64,000 nt of DNA, taken from contig JAMFSL010000079.1 in assembly GCA_026225275.1 (NCBI GenBank), forward strand, positions 1-64,000, given 5' to 3'. The number at the start of each line of letters is the position of its first letter. Within the stretch, counting starts at the first letter, position 1. The position numbers and the translations under genes are program-made. The DNA is from Puia dinghuensis (GTDB taxonomy: Bacteria > Bacteroidota > Bacteroidia > Chitinophagales > Chitinophagaceae). The notes beneath the pieces are model-generated. The model was not told where the DNA came from. It saw only the letters and a list, made by a program, of their open reading frames with translations, and searched no databases. Positions 8,310 to 16,717 of the stretch are shown here, one piece after another.

Positions 8310-8386
8310 TGGCTAATGTCGGGCCCAACCGAGCGCAGGCGAAGGTTGCGAACGAGCTCTTGCCAGTGGCAAGGGCGAAGTTCTCC

Positions 8387-8405
8387 AATGGGCCTGTGGC
8401 CCATT
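8387..8405. terminator. Hairpin between tsaC and rnhB
   Basis: AATGGGCC, a 3-nt loop, then GGCCCATT followed by TT. On either strand this could stop transcription arriving from tsaC or rnhB. Confidence 0.45.
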
Positions 8406-8430
8406 TTGCGCTTGAGGGCTCACCCGGCTT

Positions 8431-9051
8431 CTACAGGTCGATATACAGGGAGGCCTGCTCGCTATCAGGCTGAATATTAAAGCTTTTGCGATGGTATGGG
8501 CAGAGGCCGTATTTTTCAATGGCGTCCCGGTGTTTCTTGGTGCCATAGCCCTTATTGCTATCCCAGCGGTAGTGGGGAAATTCAGTGTGCAGCTGCCGCA
8601 TATACTCGTCACGCCAGGTTTTGGCCAGGATGCTGGCTGCGGCGATAGAGGCGAAGAGACTGTCCCCTTTGACGATGCACCGGTGAGGAACGCGCCTGTA
8701 CTTGGTGAACCTGTTCCCGTCAATCAGCAATAGCCGGGGCCTGATGCGCAACTGGTCGAGGGCCAGGTGCATGGCCTTGAAAGACGCCTTAAGGATATTG
8801 ATCCGGTCGATCTCTTCATGGTCGACGCGGGCTACGCTCCACGCCAGTGCATGGGCCTCGATATAGACTCGCAGGAGGTTCCGGTTATCTTCAGTAACTT
8901 GTTTGGAATCATTGAGGAGGGGATGAAAGAACCCGGCCGGAAGAATGACCGCCGCCGCAAATACCGGCCCGGCATAACAGCCCCGGCCTGCTTCATCGCA
9001 ACCGGCTTCTGTAAGCTCCTCCTGGTAATGGCTTCTCAGCGGGTTTTCCAT
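8431..9051 (-). CDS. rnhB: Ribonuclease HII
   Basis: Cleaves RNA in RNA-DNA hybrids and removes misincorporated ribonucleotides in the cytoplasm. At 206 residues the length is standard. The first catalytic pair is in CDEAGRGCYAGPV (Asp19, Glu20); LLIDGNRF supplies another carboxylate and the helix SIAAASILAKTWRDEYM the last. The end DSNKGYGTKKHRDAIEKYGLCPYHRKSF is typical for the bacterial RnhB C-terminus. It is divergent from the heme A synthase gene with only 41 bp between the start codons; both promoters fit in this space. Confidence 0.95.
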   Translation of the reverse strand: MENPLRSHYQEELTEAGCDEAGRGCYAGPVFAAAVILPAGFFHPLLNDSKQVTEDNRNLLRVYIEAHALAWSVARVDHEEIDRINILKASFKAMHLALDQLRIRPRLLLIDGNRFTKYRRVPHRCIVKGDSLFASIAAASILAKTWRDEYMRQLHTEFPHYRWDSNKGYGTKKHRDAIEKYGLCPYHRKSFNIQPDSEQASLYIDL

Positions 9052-9055
9052 GCAT

Positions 9056-9063
9056 CAAAAATA
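9056..9063 (-). promoter_or_regulatory. -7 box of rnhB
   Basis: Reads TATTTTTG on the minus strand and ends 4 nt before the rnhB ATG. It lies 14 bp from the opposite-strand box of ctaA. Confidence 0.5.
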
Positions 9064-9077
9064 CAGAATTCCCTGCC

Positions 9078-9085
9078 TATCTTTG
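9078..9085 (+). promoter_or_regulatory. -7 box of ctaA
   Basis: TATCTTTG matches TAnnTTTG and lies 7 nt before the ATG at 9093. Confidence 0.5.
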
Positions 9086-9092
9086 CGCCGCT

Positions 9093-10235
9093 ATGCAATC
9101 TTCCTCTTCCGACTCTGCTTCCCTTCGGCCCGGCCCTAATCCCGGAATCGGTGAAAACTCTTCCCGCGCAGTAGCCATTTGGATCTATACGGGCGTCATT
9201 ATGCTGCTGGTCCAGGTGATCCTCGGCGGTATCACCCGCTTGACAGGTTCCGGTCTTTCCATCACCGAATGGAATGTCGCCACCGGCGCCTTACCACCGC
9301 TCAATACAGCCCAGTGGCAGGCTGAATTTGAGAAATATCGTCAAACCCCCCAATACATACTGCTTAATTCGGGATTCAGCCTGGCAGATTTTAAGTTCAT
9401 ATTTTTCTGGGAATGGTTTCATCGTTTTTGGGCCCGGTTGGTTGGTGTGGTTTTCCTCGTCGGATTTGCCTGGCTCCTGTGGAAAAGAAAGATCCGGCCC
9501 GGCATGGTTCGTCCATTGATCATCCTCTTCCTGTTGGGCGCCTTACAGGGTGCCGTTGGCTGGATCATGGTGCTCAGCGGATTGACAGGCGACGCTACTT
9601 ATGTCCAGCCCACGAAGCTCGCGTTTCATTTCGTGTTTGCCCTTGTGTTGATCGTCTATACGTTCTGGCTGGGATTGCAGTTATCCGTTCCGCAGGAAGT
9701 GACCCTGACCAGAACATCGGAGAGGACAGTGGCCAGCCTCCGCTGGTGGACGGTCGCCATTATCGGGCTGCTTTTCTTCCAACTGCTGTATGGCGCTCTG
9801 ATGGCAGGCCATAAGGCGGCGAATGCAGCCCCTACATGGCCAACGATTAACGGTGATTGGGTACCGCCGGGCTTGTTCGATCACCGGACATTGTTTGAGG
9901 CACTGGCCGGCAACAAGATCGCCGTTCAGTTCATCCATCGCACGCTGGCCTACTGCCTTTTGTTCATGGTGCTTATCTGGACGACTAAGGCCACCCGGCT
10001 GCCCGCGACACCCCTCTTTTTCCGGCCTCTGCGCTGGCTGCCGCTGTTACTGATCGGGACCCAGATCCTCCTGGGTATCGGGAGCCTGCTGACCAGTCCC
10101 TGGATCCGGCCGCAGCACTGGGTGTCCTTCGACTGGCTGGCCGAGTTTCACCAGGCGACAGGGCTGTTATTCTTACTGACAATGATAGGGATGTTGTACC
10201 TTGTGTTGCCTCACAGACGATTTGTAACTCCTTAG
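9093..10235 (+). CDS. ctaA: Heme A synthase (COX15/CtaA)
   Basis: Converts heme O to heme A for aa3-type cytochrome oxidase in the inner membrane. The 380-residue protein has about eight transmembrane segments in two four-helix halves. Four conserved His are visible: EWFHRFWAR, KLAFHFVFA, QFIHRTLAY and AEFHQATG. The loop GGITRLTGSGLSITEW after the first helix is characteristic of COX15 (type 2, mitochondrial-like), and the extracellular Cys pair of the Bacillus type is absent. No ctaB/cyoE or oxidase subunits are nearby. It is followed 15 bp later by the patatin-like gene, so the two may be cotranscribed. Confidence 0.93.
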   Translation: MQSSSSDSASLRPGPNPGIGENSSRAVAIWIYTGVIMLLVQVILGGITRLTGSGLSITEWNVATGALPPLNTAQWQAEFEKYRQTPQYILLNSGFSLADFKFIFFWEWFHRFWARLVGVVFLVGFAWLLWKRKIRPGMVRPLIILFLLGALQGAVGWIMVLSGLTGDATYVQPTKLAFHFVFALVLIVYTFWLGLQLSVPQEVTLTRTSERTVASLRWWTVAIIGLLFFQLLYGALMAGHKAANAAPTWPTINGDWVPPGLFDHRTLFEALAGNKIAVQFIHRTLAYCLLFMVLIWTTKATRLPATPLFFRPLRWLPLLLIGTQILLGIGSLLTSPWIRPQHWVSFDWLAEFHQATGLLFLLTMIGMLYLVLPHRRFVTP

Positions 10236-10250
10236 ACGTTCTGTAACCGT

Positions 10251-12476
10251 ATGATGCGAATTGTCAAATCCATTTACTACTTTTTCCCGGTTCAACTACT
10301 GTTGCTGCAAATCAGAAGGTATCAGATATTGCTGATATTCTGGGCAATATTGATCAGCACTTTGGCTGGCGGCTTCATGCGGAGCTACGGCGCTGCGGCC
10401 CTCTTCCTTTCGCCGGAATACCTGGGCGCTGTCAGTCCGCTTAGCACCGCCTTCGTAGGCATGGCCACCGGCGTATTCATCATGAGCTGGAATATCACTA
10501 CTTTCATCCTGTTCAGCCGGCATTTCCGGTTCCTGGCCACTACCACTAACCCTTTCCTGAAATATTGTATCAACAATTTCATGTTGCCGCTGCTGTTCCT
10601 GCTGTTCTATTTTGTGCAGGCGGTCCGGTTCAGTATCGACAAGGAGTTGCTGCCGGCATCCTCCATCATCCTGCTCTGCCTTGGATTCCTGGCCGGGTTG
10701 AGTTTCATCATTGCCGTTTCCTTTCTCTATTTTTTTCGTGCGGACCAGAGCATCGTCCGGCAACTGGCCCCGGTGATCAACAATCCTAAATTGTTCAAGT
10801 CCCAGTTCGGCAAGGAAGAGGTCAAGTTGAACGAGACGCGCCTCATGCATGTGAAATGGTATCTGAACTCTCCCGGGACGCTGCGCAAGACCAGGGACGT
10901 CGCGCACTATAGCAAGGCGTTTATCGACAATATTTTCAACCGGCATCACATTTCCGCGGTGCTGTCTATTTTTGCCGCCTTTATTTTCCTGATCGTGATG
11001 GGATTTTTTATGGATAGCCGTTATTTCCAGCTGCCGGCCGCCGCCAGCATCCTGGTTTTTTTTGCGATCCTGATTTCCCTGGCAGGGGCCTTTTCTTATT
11101 TCCTCCAGTCATGGAGCATTCCTTTTTTCGTGATCGTCTTTTTTATCCTCAACGTACTCTATCAGTACCGGGTGATCGATCCTACCAATAAAGCATACGG
11201 ACTCGATTATACCGCCAGAGAAGACCGGCCTTTATATGACCGGGAGACCTTATTGCAGTTATGTACAGCGCCCAATGTTCAGCGTGATAAGGATAATATG
11301 ATCCGTATCCTCGAACGATGGAAGGCCAGACAGTCGACCGCCAAACCTATTCTCTATCTATTGAATACCAGCGGCGGCGGGAACCGGAGCGCCTGTTTCA
11401 CCATGAGCGTTCTGCAGCATCTCGACAGTCTGAGCGGCGGACAGCTGATGCGGAAAACCTTCCTGATCAATGGAGCCTCCGGCGGCATGTTGGGCGCGGC
11501 CTATTTCAGGGAACTATCCCGACGACGGGATGAAGGCGATACGGCCATCCATCTCCAGGATCGCCGCTATGTCAATGATATATCCCGCGATCTGCTGAAT
11601 ACGCTGTTTTCCTCTTTCGTCGCACGCGACCTGGCTTCCCCGGTACAAAAATTCAAGGTAGGCAAAGACGAATACGTAAAGGACCGGGGCTATGCCTTCG
11701 AACAGCAGTTGAACCGCAACACCCGGGGCATGCTGAACTGGCAGCTGAAAGATATGGCGCCGGAAGAGGCGGCGGCCCGAACGCCCGTGATGCTGCTGAA
11801 TCCCGTCGTCACCCGCGACAGTCGCGCCATGGTGATCAGCACTCAGCCGGTCAGCTTCCTGATGCGGCCCAAGTATGACAGCACCCGGCTGGCGGAGATC
11901 GACCCGGATGCGATAGATTTCGGCGCCCTCTTCGCTAATGAGGAACCGATGAATCTGAGGCTGCTGACTGCCTTGCGTATGAATGCTACCTTCCCTTATG
12001 TGTTACCCAACGTATGGTTGCCCACCAAGCCCGTTATAGACGTGATGGACGCCGGATTCCGCGATAATTTCGGCGAATTGAATTCCATCCGGTTCCTGAA
12101 CGCCTTTCGCGAATGGATACGCGATAATACCGGCGGGGTGGTTCTGCTCCAGATCCGTGACCGGAAACCCGGCGGCTGGGAGAACCCCTTCGAATCCGAC
12201 GATATCTCGGAAATCATTACCAAGCCCATGTTGTTGTTAGAGGACAACTGGTATAAATTGCAGGAGTACAATCAGAATGATCTGCTAAGCGTGGCACAGA
12301 ACGCTATGGGCTTTCCCTTTCGCAAGCTGGTCTTCGAATATGTGCCCAAGAGTGAGGACGCCGAAGCGGCTTTGAACTTTCACCTGACTACACAGGAAAA
12401 ACTGAATATCATCGGGTCGCTGGACAATACGAACAACCAGCAGGCTTTCCAACAATTTACGGGCTTATTGAAGTAA
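10251..12476 (+). CDS. Membrane protein with C-terminal patatin-like phospholipase domain
   Basis: A 741-residue protein in two parts. Residues 1-310 contain about seven hydrophobic segments (around 26-43, 67-88, 106-121, 138-161, 233-253, 264-285, 291-305). Residues 365-740 form a cytoplasmic patatin-like domain: a glycine-rich oxyanion loop NTSGGGNRSA, a nucleophile elbow GASGGM near residue 407 (Gly-x-Ser-x-Gly), and a catalytic Asp in DAGFRDNFG near residue 600, where DG is usual and DA is seen. I infer a lipid acyl hydrolase working at the inner membrane; substrate unknown. It follows ctaA by 15 bp. The tail is convergent with the lipid kinase gene. Confidence 0.75.
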   Translation: MMRIVKSIYYFFPVQLLLLQIRRYQILLIFWAILISTLAGGFMRSYGAAALFLSPEYLGAVSPLSTAFVGMATGVFIMSWNITTFILFSRHFRFLATTTNPFLKYCINNFMLPLLFLLFYFVQAVRFSIDKELLPASSIILLCLGFLAGLSFIIAVSFLYFFRADQSIVRQLAPVINNPKLFKSQFGKEEVKLNETRLMHVKWYLNSPGTLRKTRDVAHYSKAFIDNIFNRHHISAVLSIFAAFIFLIVMGFFMDSRYFQLPAAASILVFFAILISLAGAFSYFLQSWSIPFFVIVFFILNVLYQYRVIDPTNKAYGLDYTAREDRPLYDRETLLQLCTAPNVQRDKDNMIRILERWKARQSTAKPILYLLNTSGGGNRSACFTMSVLQHLDSLSGGQLMRKTFLINGASGGMLGAAYFRELSRRRDEGDTAIHLQDRRYVNDISRDLLNTLFSSFVARDLASPVQKFKVGKDEYVKDRGYAFEQQLNRNTRGMLNWQLKDMAPEEAAARTPVMLLNPVVTRDSRAMVISTQPVSFLMRPKYDSTRLAEIDPDAIDFGALFANEEPMNLRLLTALRMNATFPYVLPNVWLPTKPVIDVMDAGFRDNFGELNSIRFLNAFREWIRDNTGGVVLLQIRDRKPGGWENPFESDDISEIITKPMLLLEDNWYKLQEYNQNDLLSVAQNAMGFPFRKLVFEYVPKSEDAEAALNFHLTTQEKLNIIGSLDNTNNQQAFQQFTGLLK

Positions 12477-12491
12477 GAGCCCGTTCGAGGG
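12474..12491. repeat. Copy 2 of an 18-bp dispersed repeat
   Basis: TAAGAGCCCGTTCGAGGG begins with the stop codon of the patatin-like gene and differs in one base from the copy at 3847-3864. GCCCGT (12479-12484) pairs with ACGGGC (12494-12499), so this copy could form a small hairpin between the two convergent genes. Confidence 0.5.
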
Positions 12492-12563
12492 ATACGGGCG
12501 AACCTAGAAGCGGCAGCTCCGTGCGGGAGGTTGGCAGGTATACGCGCGAGACGGCGGCGCAAT

Positions 12564-13469
12564 CTACGGCTGTATCAGCCGGATGGCGTTGGGAACGACT
12601 TCTATCCGAAATGCTCCGGCTGAGGGAGCCGGGTCGCCGTCAATATGCAGGGGTGCGCCTTCGGGATTAGCGATAACCAGCCGGGGCGTCTGAAAATAAA
12701 GTACCTTTTTGGTCCCTGCATCGACAGGGGCGGCAATCATTTTATACCCGCCCAGGACCTGTCGGGTCGCTGACAGCAGCAATCGGATACGACTGGCTCT
12801 CTTAACGATCACGATATCCAGTAATCCATCATGCAGATCCGCCCGTGGGGCGATGGTGACATTATTGCCGAATTGGTTGCCATTAGCGATGTCGATAAAA
12901 AAAGCCTCGACCGGGAAAGAGGCATGGTTGGGAAGATCGATCCGGAAAGAGTAGCAACGGGCCCGGAAAAAATGTGAAAGCGTAACCTTCACATAGGTTC
13001 GGAGCCCCCGTTTCGCCTCGCGGGCAAACTGGTGAGCGACGCCGCCGTCAAAGCCGATGCCGCACAGCATACACGAAAACCTCCCGTTAATGAGAAAGCC
13101 ATCGATACAGGTAGCGTTGCCGGCAAAAATGATATCGAGCGCCTCTGAGGGATCCTTGGGAATGTTGGCGGCAAAGGCCAGTCCATTACCCGATCCCATC
13201 GGGATGATCCCGATGCGGACGTCCCTGCCGGTTAATGCGGCTGCGACAGCGCTGACGGTACCGTCACCGCCGCAGATGATAATATCCGTGACACAGTCTT
13301 TTTCGATGACAGGGATGAGGAAGGCATAGTTGCCATCCGCGTCCGTAGGAAGGATGCTGAATTCGACCCCTTCCTGCCGCGTCCGTCTGGTGATCAATTC
13401 CTTCAGTGACCGTTTGCCACGCGTTCCCGAGATGGGGTTGATCAGATAAATAATCTTTCTGTTGGCCAT
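12564..13469 (-). CDS. Diacylglycerol-kinase-family lipid kinase
   Basis: A 301-residue cytoplasmic or membrane-associated enzyme of the DAGK catalytic family (YegS/BmrU/DgkB type) that phosphorylates a lipid hydroxyl with ATP. Seen: start KIIYLINPISGTRGK, nucleotide motif GGDGTVSAVA (about 65-74), GIIPMGSGNGLAFA (about 86-99), and the later DGLLDIVIVK motif. Exact lipid (diacylglycerol, sphingoid base or other) cannot be assigned; Bacteroidota make sphingolipids, so this is open. It follows the alpha/beta hydrolase by 28 bp on the same strand and is probably in one operon with it. Confidence 0.88.
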   Translation of the reverse strand: MANRKIIYLINPISGTRGKRSLKELITRRTRQEGVEFSILPTDADGNYAFLIPVIEKDCVTDIIICGGDGTVSAVAAALTGRDVRIGIIPMGSGNGLAFAANIPKDPSEALDIIFAGNATCIDGFLINGRFSCMLCGIGFDGGVAHQFAREAKRGLRTYVKVTLSHFFRARCYSFRIDLPNHASFPVEAFFIDIANGNQFGNNVTIAPRADLHDGLLDIVIVKRASRIRLLLSATRQVLGGYKMIAAPVDAGTKKVLYFQTPRLVIANPEGAPLHIDGDPAPSAGAFRIEVVPNAIRLIQP

Positions 13470-13497
13470 TGCGGGTGCAAATATCTGTCAAAATTCC

Positions 13498-14571
13498 TTA
13501 CCGCACGGCAGCGGGATTGGAGGAACCCTCGGGGCCACCCGTCGATGATGATGTTGTCATGGCTATCGAGTCGGGCAGAGCAGGTAAATGCAGGATATCC
13601 GACAGGAAATGTGCAACCCCTTTTTCTACACCGGCTACGTCATGCGACCTGATGGAGGACCCGATGACATGTGTGCCCGCCTCCGGTATAGCCTGTTTGT
13701 ATTTCAGCGAGTCGGGAGTGCCCAGCTCGTCGAACATCGACAGCTCCGCCGATACTTTGACGGTACTGTCCTGGTGAATATTATCCTTATAGTAATAGTA
13801 AAGGCCCACCGGTTGCTGCACTTTTGAAAAGGTCGCCTGGTCCATGGTGGTCTCCAGCAACTCTTCCAGGGCTACTGCCGCTTCCAACCGGTACTTCTTA
13901 TACCAGTATTGCCGGTATAGCGGTCCGTAATCATCCTTGCTCTCGATATAATCGGACCCCGTCACTTTACGGGCGATCTGCAGCCCCCAGTGATTATTCA
14001 GCAACCAGGCATTGGGGTCATTGATAGCAATATTGGGCGACATCAACACCAATGCCGCCACCTGATCAGGGTAAGTGGCGGCCAGCTGGAGAGCCAGGGT
14101 GCCGCCGGTAGAAGTTCCCATCAAAATAACTTTGTCACCCAGCTGCCGCCCGATGGCCAGGGCCTGTTTGGCCGATTCCCACAAATTGTCTGCGGTGAGG
14201 TGGATCATGGCGTCGGGGGTATCGATGCCATGCTCTGCCAGCCGGGAGAGATATAAATTACAGCCGTATTTTGCCGCGATGTACCGGTCTACGGGATTGC
14301 CCTCTCCCTGCGAAGAGGCGGAAAAGCCATGCAGGTAAACGATAGCATAAGACGTCTTTTTTCGTGATGAATCCAGCCATACGATGCGGGCCTCATTATC
14401 GGGCTTCAGCTGATGAGTGGCCTCCTGATCGTGGATGTAACTTTCCAGAGCAGCGGGATCGGCCGGGACGACAGGCATTTCTTTTTTATACTGCGGTGTG
14501 GCCGGAGCGGGGCCCAGCCAATAAAGGACCAACAGTAGGACGGGGATAAGCAACCACCAGATCTTTTTCAT
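13498..14571 (-). CDS. Exported or membrane-anchored alpha/beta hydrolase
   Basis: A 357-residue hydrolase when begun at the ATG at 14571 (MKKIWWLLIPVLLLVLYWLG, a signal or anchor helix); the frame is open further upstream to 14640 but that extension is not typical. The alpha/beta fold motifs are present: oxyanion HGFSAS, nucleophile GTSTGG near residue 165, and a late acid/His region with GTHVIGS. Resembles carboxylesterase or lysophospholipase-like proteins; substrate unknown. With the downstream lipid kinase it may form a two-gene lipid-related operon. Confidence 0.78.
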   Translation of the reverse strand: MKKIWWLLIPVLLLVLYWLGPAPATPQYKKEMPVVPADPAALESYIHDQEATHQLKPDNEARIVWLDSSRKKTSYAIVYLHGFSASSQGEGNPVDRYIAAKYGCNLYLSRLAEHGIDTPDAMIHLTADNLWESAKQALAIGRQLGDKVILMGTSTGGTLALQLAATYPDQVAALVLMSPNIAINDPNAWLLNNHWGLQIARKVTGSDYIESKDDYGPLYRQYWYKKYRLEAAVALEELLETTMDQATFSKVQQPVGLYYYYKDNIHQDSTVKVSAELSMFDELGTPDSLKYKQAIPEAGTHVIGSSIRSHDVAGVEKGVAHFLSDILHLPALPDSIAMTTSSSTGGPEGSSNPAAVR

Positions 14572-14742
14572 AGAAGAAATTTTGTTGAATGTATACAATA
14601 GCCGCCAAATTAAGAACCGTTTCGGAATAACTCTGGCCAACAGGCCGGGAAAACCGGCATAATGATATTTTTTTTATAATTTAGTCCCAATAGCCTGGCT
14701 GCATGGCCGTAATGGGCTTTTACTACCGAAACAACTAACTGG

Positions 14743-15333
14743 ATGTCCGACGAGAATGAGAAAAGCTGGCTTGAAAGGACAGCAATGGGGGATGAAGGCG
14801 CATTTCGTGCGCTGTACGATAGCTACAGCCCTCGTATTTACTCCTTAGGCATGTACCTGACCCGCTCCTCCGTTATGGCCGAAGAGCTCGTCCAGGATAT
14901 CTTCGAAAAACTTTGGAAGCGACGGACACATCTGTCCGAAGTAGATAACTTCTCCGCTTATATCAAGGCAATGGTCCGTAATACCGCCGGCAATCACCTG
15001 AAAAGAATGGCCCATGAGCGTCTTATTCTGGCCAAAATAGCCAGGGAGCAGACTTCTGTCGAACAGCCTGCGGAACTTGCCATGGAACAGGATCATTTGC
15101 GCCGGATATGGAAGGAAGCCGTTGACAGCCTTTCTCCCCGGGTAAAAGAAGTGTATATGCTCAGCCGCATGGAAGGCCTGAAGAACGCGGAAATCGCAGA
15201 AAGGCTGGGAATCAGTATTTACACGGTAAAGGAATATCTCAAAAATGCGCTTTCCGTTATTCGCACCCATCTGGACAATGGTCTTCCCCTGTTGGTTGCC
15301 ATGGCCTTTTTGGCTGGCAAAAAGATTTTTTAA
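14743..15333 (+). CDS. ECF-type RNA polymerase sigma factor
   Basis: A 196-residue extracytoplasmic-function sigma factor. Region 2 covers about residues 22-95 (YSLGMYLTRSS..AEELVQDIFEKLWKRR), region 4 covers about 125-180 (SLSPRVKEVYMLSRMEG, then NAEIAERLGISIYTVKEYL, the helix-turn-helix). The 'AEELVQDIF..LW..R' wording is that of the Bacteroides-expansion sigma-70 family that pairs with FecR and SusC/SusD. FecR starts 71 bp downstream, so it should be released when the STN domain of the SusC at 16718 senses a substrate. Confidence 0.93.
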   Translation: MSDENEKSWLERTAMGDEGAFRALYDSYSPRIYSLGMYLTRSSVMAEELVQDIFEKLWKRRTHLSEVDNFSAYIKAMVRNTAGNHLKRMAHERLILAKIAREQTSVEQPAELAMEQDHLRRIWKEAVDSLSPRVKEVYMLSRMEGLKNAEIAERLGISIYTVKEYLKNALSVIRTHLDNGLPLLVAMAFLAGKKIF

Positions 15334-15404
15334 GATTTACCCCCTCCTTTTTTTACCCTGGTTGTCCTATATACGAAGGGGAACTATTTAATAATAAAAT
15401 AACC

Positions 15405-16568
15405 ATGAAGGAAGAAAGGATCCGCCAACTCTTCGAAGGATGGATGAATGGCCAGCTAAGCGAAAGCGAAGAGCAGGAATGGATGCAGCTGCTGGTTGAC
15501 CCGACATTGGAAGACGAACGGGATCGGATTATCGGGCATTATTACCAGGATCTGCCCATCGGTCATCGCATGGAACCTGAGGTGGCAGATGCCTTGTTTC
15601 GAAAAATATTGCCTGCCCCGGTAAGGGAATTGCCTCAAAGACGTCGTCGGTGGGGCCTGTTGGCGGCGGCTGTCATGGCTGGGGCGGTCGTCCTGACGGG
15701 CGCCATATGGCTGGCAGGACGGACAAAAGATACGGGGAAACCCGTCGCTGGAAATGTATACAAGAACGATGTCGCGCCCGGTGGCAACCATGCAGTATTG
15801 ACACTGGCCGGTGGAGCAACTATACTGCTGGACAGCGCCGCCGACGGAAATCTGGCCAGCCAGGGTGGCGCAAAAGTACTGAAACTGGATGCGGGTAGTC
15901 TGTCGTATCAGCGGACAGCGGCAGATATGGCAATGGTATACAATATGCTGTCTACACCTTCTGGCGGTCAATACCAGCTCATCCTGTCGGATGGGACGCA
16001 CGTGTGGCTGAACGCTCTGTCGTCTATCAGGTTTCCCACGGCCTTCGGCGGCTCCGACAGGACGGTCGAGCTAACAGGGGAAGCCTATTTCGAAGTGGCC
16101 AAAGACAACAAAAGGCCTTTCAAAGTTCATACTGGTGGCATGGATGTCGTCGTATTGGGCACTTCATTCGATGTGAATGCCTATAAGGATGAACCTGCCA
16201 TCCGGACAACCCTTCAGCAAGGGTCGGTAAAGCTGGTCATGGACGGAAAAGAAATGCTGCTGCATCCTGGTCAGCAGGGCGAGACTGAGGGGCCCGATGG
16301 CCTGGCGCTGGTAAAGGATGCGGATGTTGACCAGGCACTGGCATGGATGAAAGGATTTTTCAGTTTTGAAGATGCGGATATACAAATGATCATGCGGCAG
16401 TTGTCGAGGTGGTATGGGATCGAGGTCCGGTATGAAGGGCTTCGGAAGAAGGGATCGTTTGGCGGAAAAATGGGGAGAGACCTTAGTTTGACACAGGTGC
16501 TGACCGGTCTTAGCCAAAGCGGCATTCATTTCAGACTTGAAGGCAAACAGCTGACCGTGCTACCATAA
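15405..16568 (+). CDS. FecR-type anti-sigma factor / signal transducer
   Basis: A 387-residue inner-membrane protein: cytoplasmic N-terminus (1-80) that holds the sigma factor, one transmembrane helix (84-104), then a periplasmic FecR domain (about 185-280, with QLILSDGTHVWLNA, LTGEAYFEV and VVVLGTSFDVNAY) and a C-terminal DUF4974-like STN-related segment (about 310-387). It receives the signal from the N-terminal domain of the SusC-like transducer and controls the upstream ECF sigma. A hairpin in the 149 bp gap before susC suggests separate or partly attenuated transcription. Confidence 0.93.
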   Translation: MKEERIRQLFEGWMNGQLSESEEQEWMQLLVDPTLEDERDRIIGHYYQDLPIGHRMEPEVADALFRKILPAPVRELPQRRRRWGLLAAAVMAGAVVLTGAIWLAGRTKDTGKPVAGNVYKNDVAPGGNHAVLTLAGGATILLDSAADGNLASQGGAKVLKLDAGSLSYQRTAADMAMVYNMLSTPSGGQYQLILSDGTHVWLNALSSIRFPTAFGGSDRTVELTGEAYFEVAKDNKRPFKVHTGGMDVVVLGTSFDVNAYKDEPAIRTTLQQGSVKLVMDGKEMLLHPGQQGETEGPDGLALVKDADVDQALAWMKGFFSFEDADIQMIMRQLSRWYGIEVRYEGLRKKGSFGGKMGRDLSLTQVLTGLSQSGIHFRLEGKQLTVLP

Positions 16569-16624
16569 CCATCCTGTTTATTGATATAAATTATCATTGA
16601 AAGACCAGGGAGCAAAAAAAGAAA

Positions 16625-16649
16625 CCAGAAGCGGTTGCGTCGCTTCTGG
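16625..16649. terminator. Perfect 9-bp hairpin between fecR and susC
   Basis: CCAGAAGCG and CGCTTCTGG flank a 7-nt loop. An A-run precedes it and no T-run follows, so on the plus strand it is more likely a processing or attenuation structure; read on the minus strand it is followed by a T-rich run like a terminator. Confidence 0.5.
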
Positions 16650-16717
16650 CGGGCGTTGGGCTTCTTAAAAAGAATACCTGATATAGTTTCTAATTACAAA
16701 ACCAAACACTGCAATTT

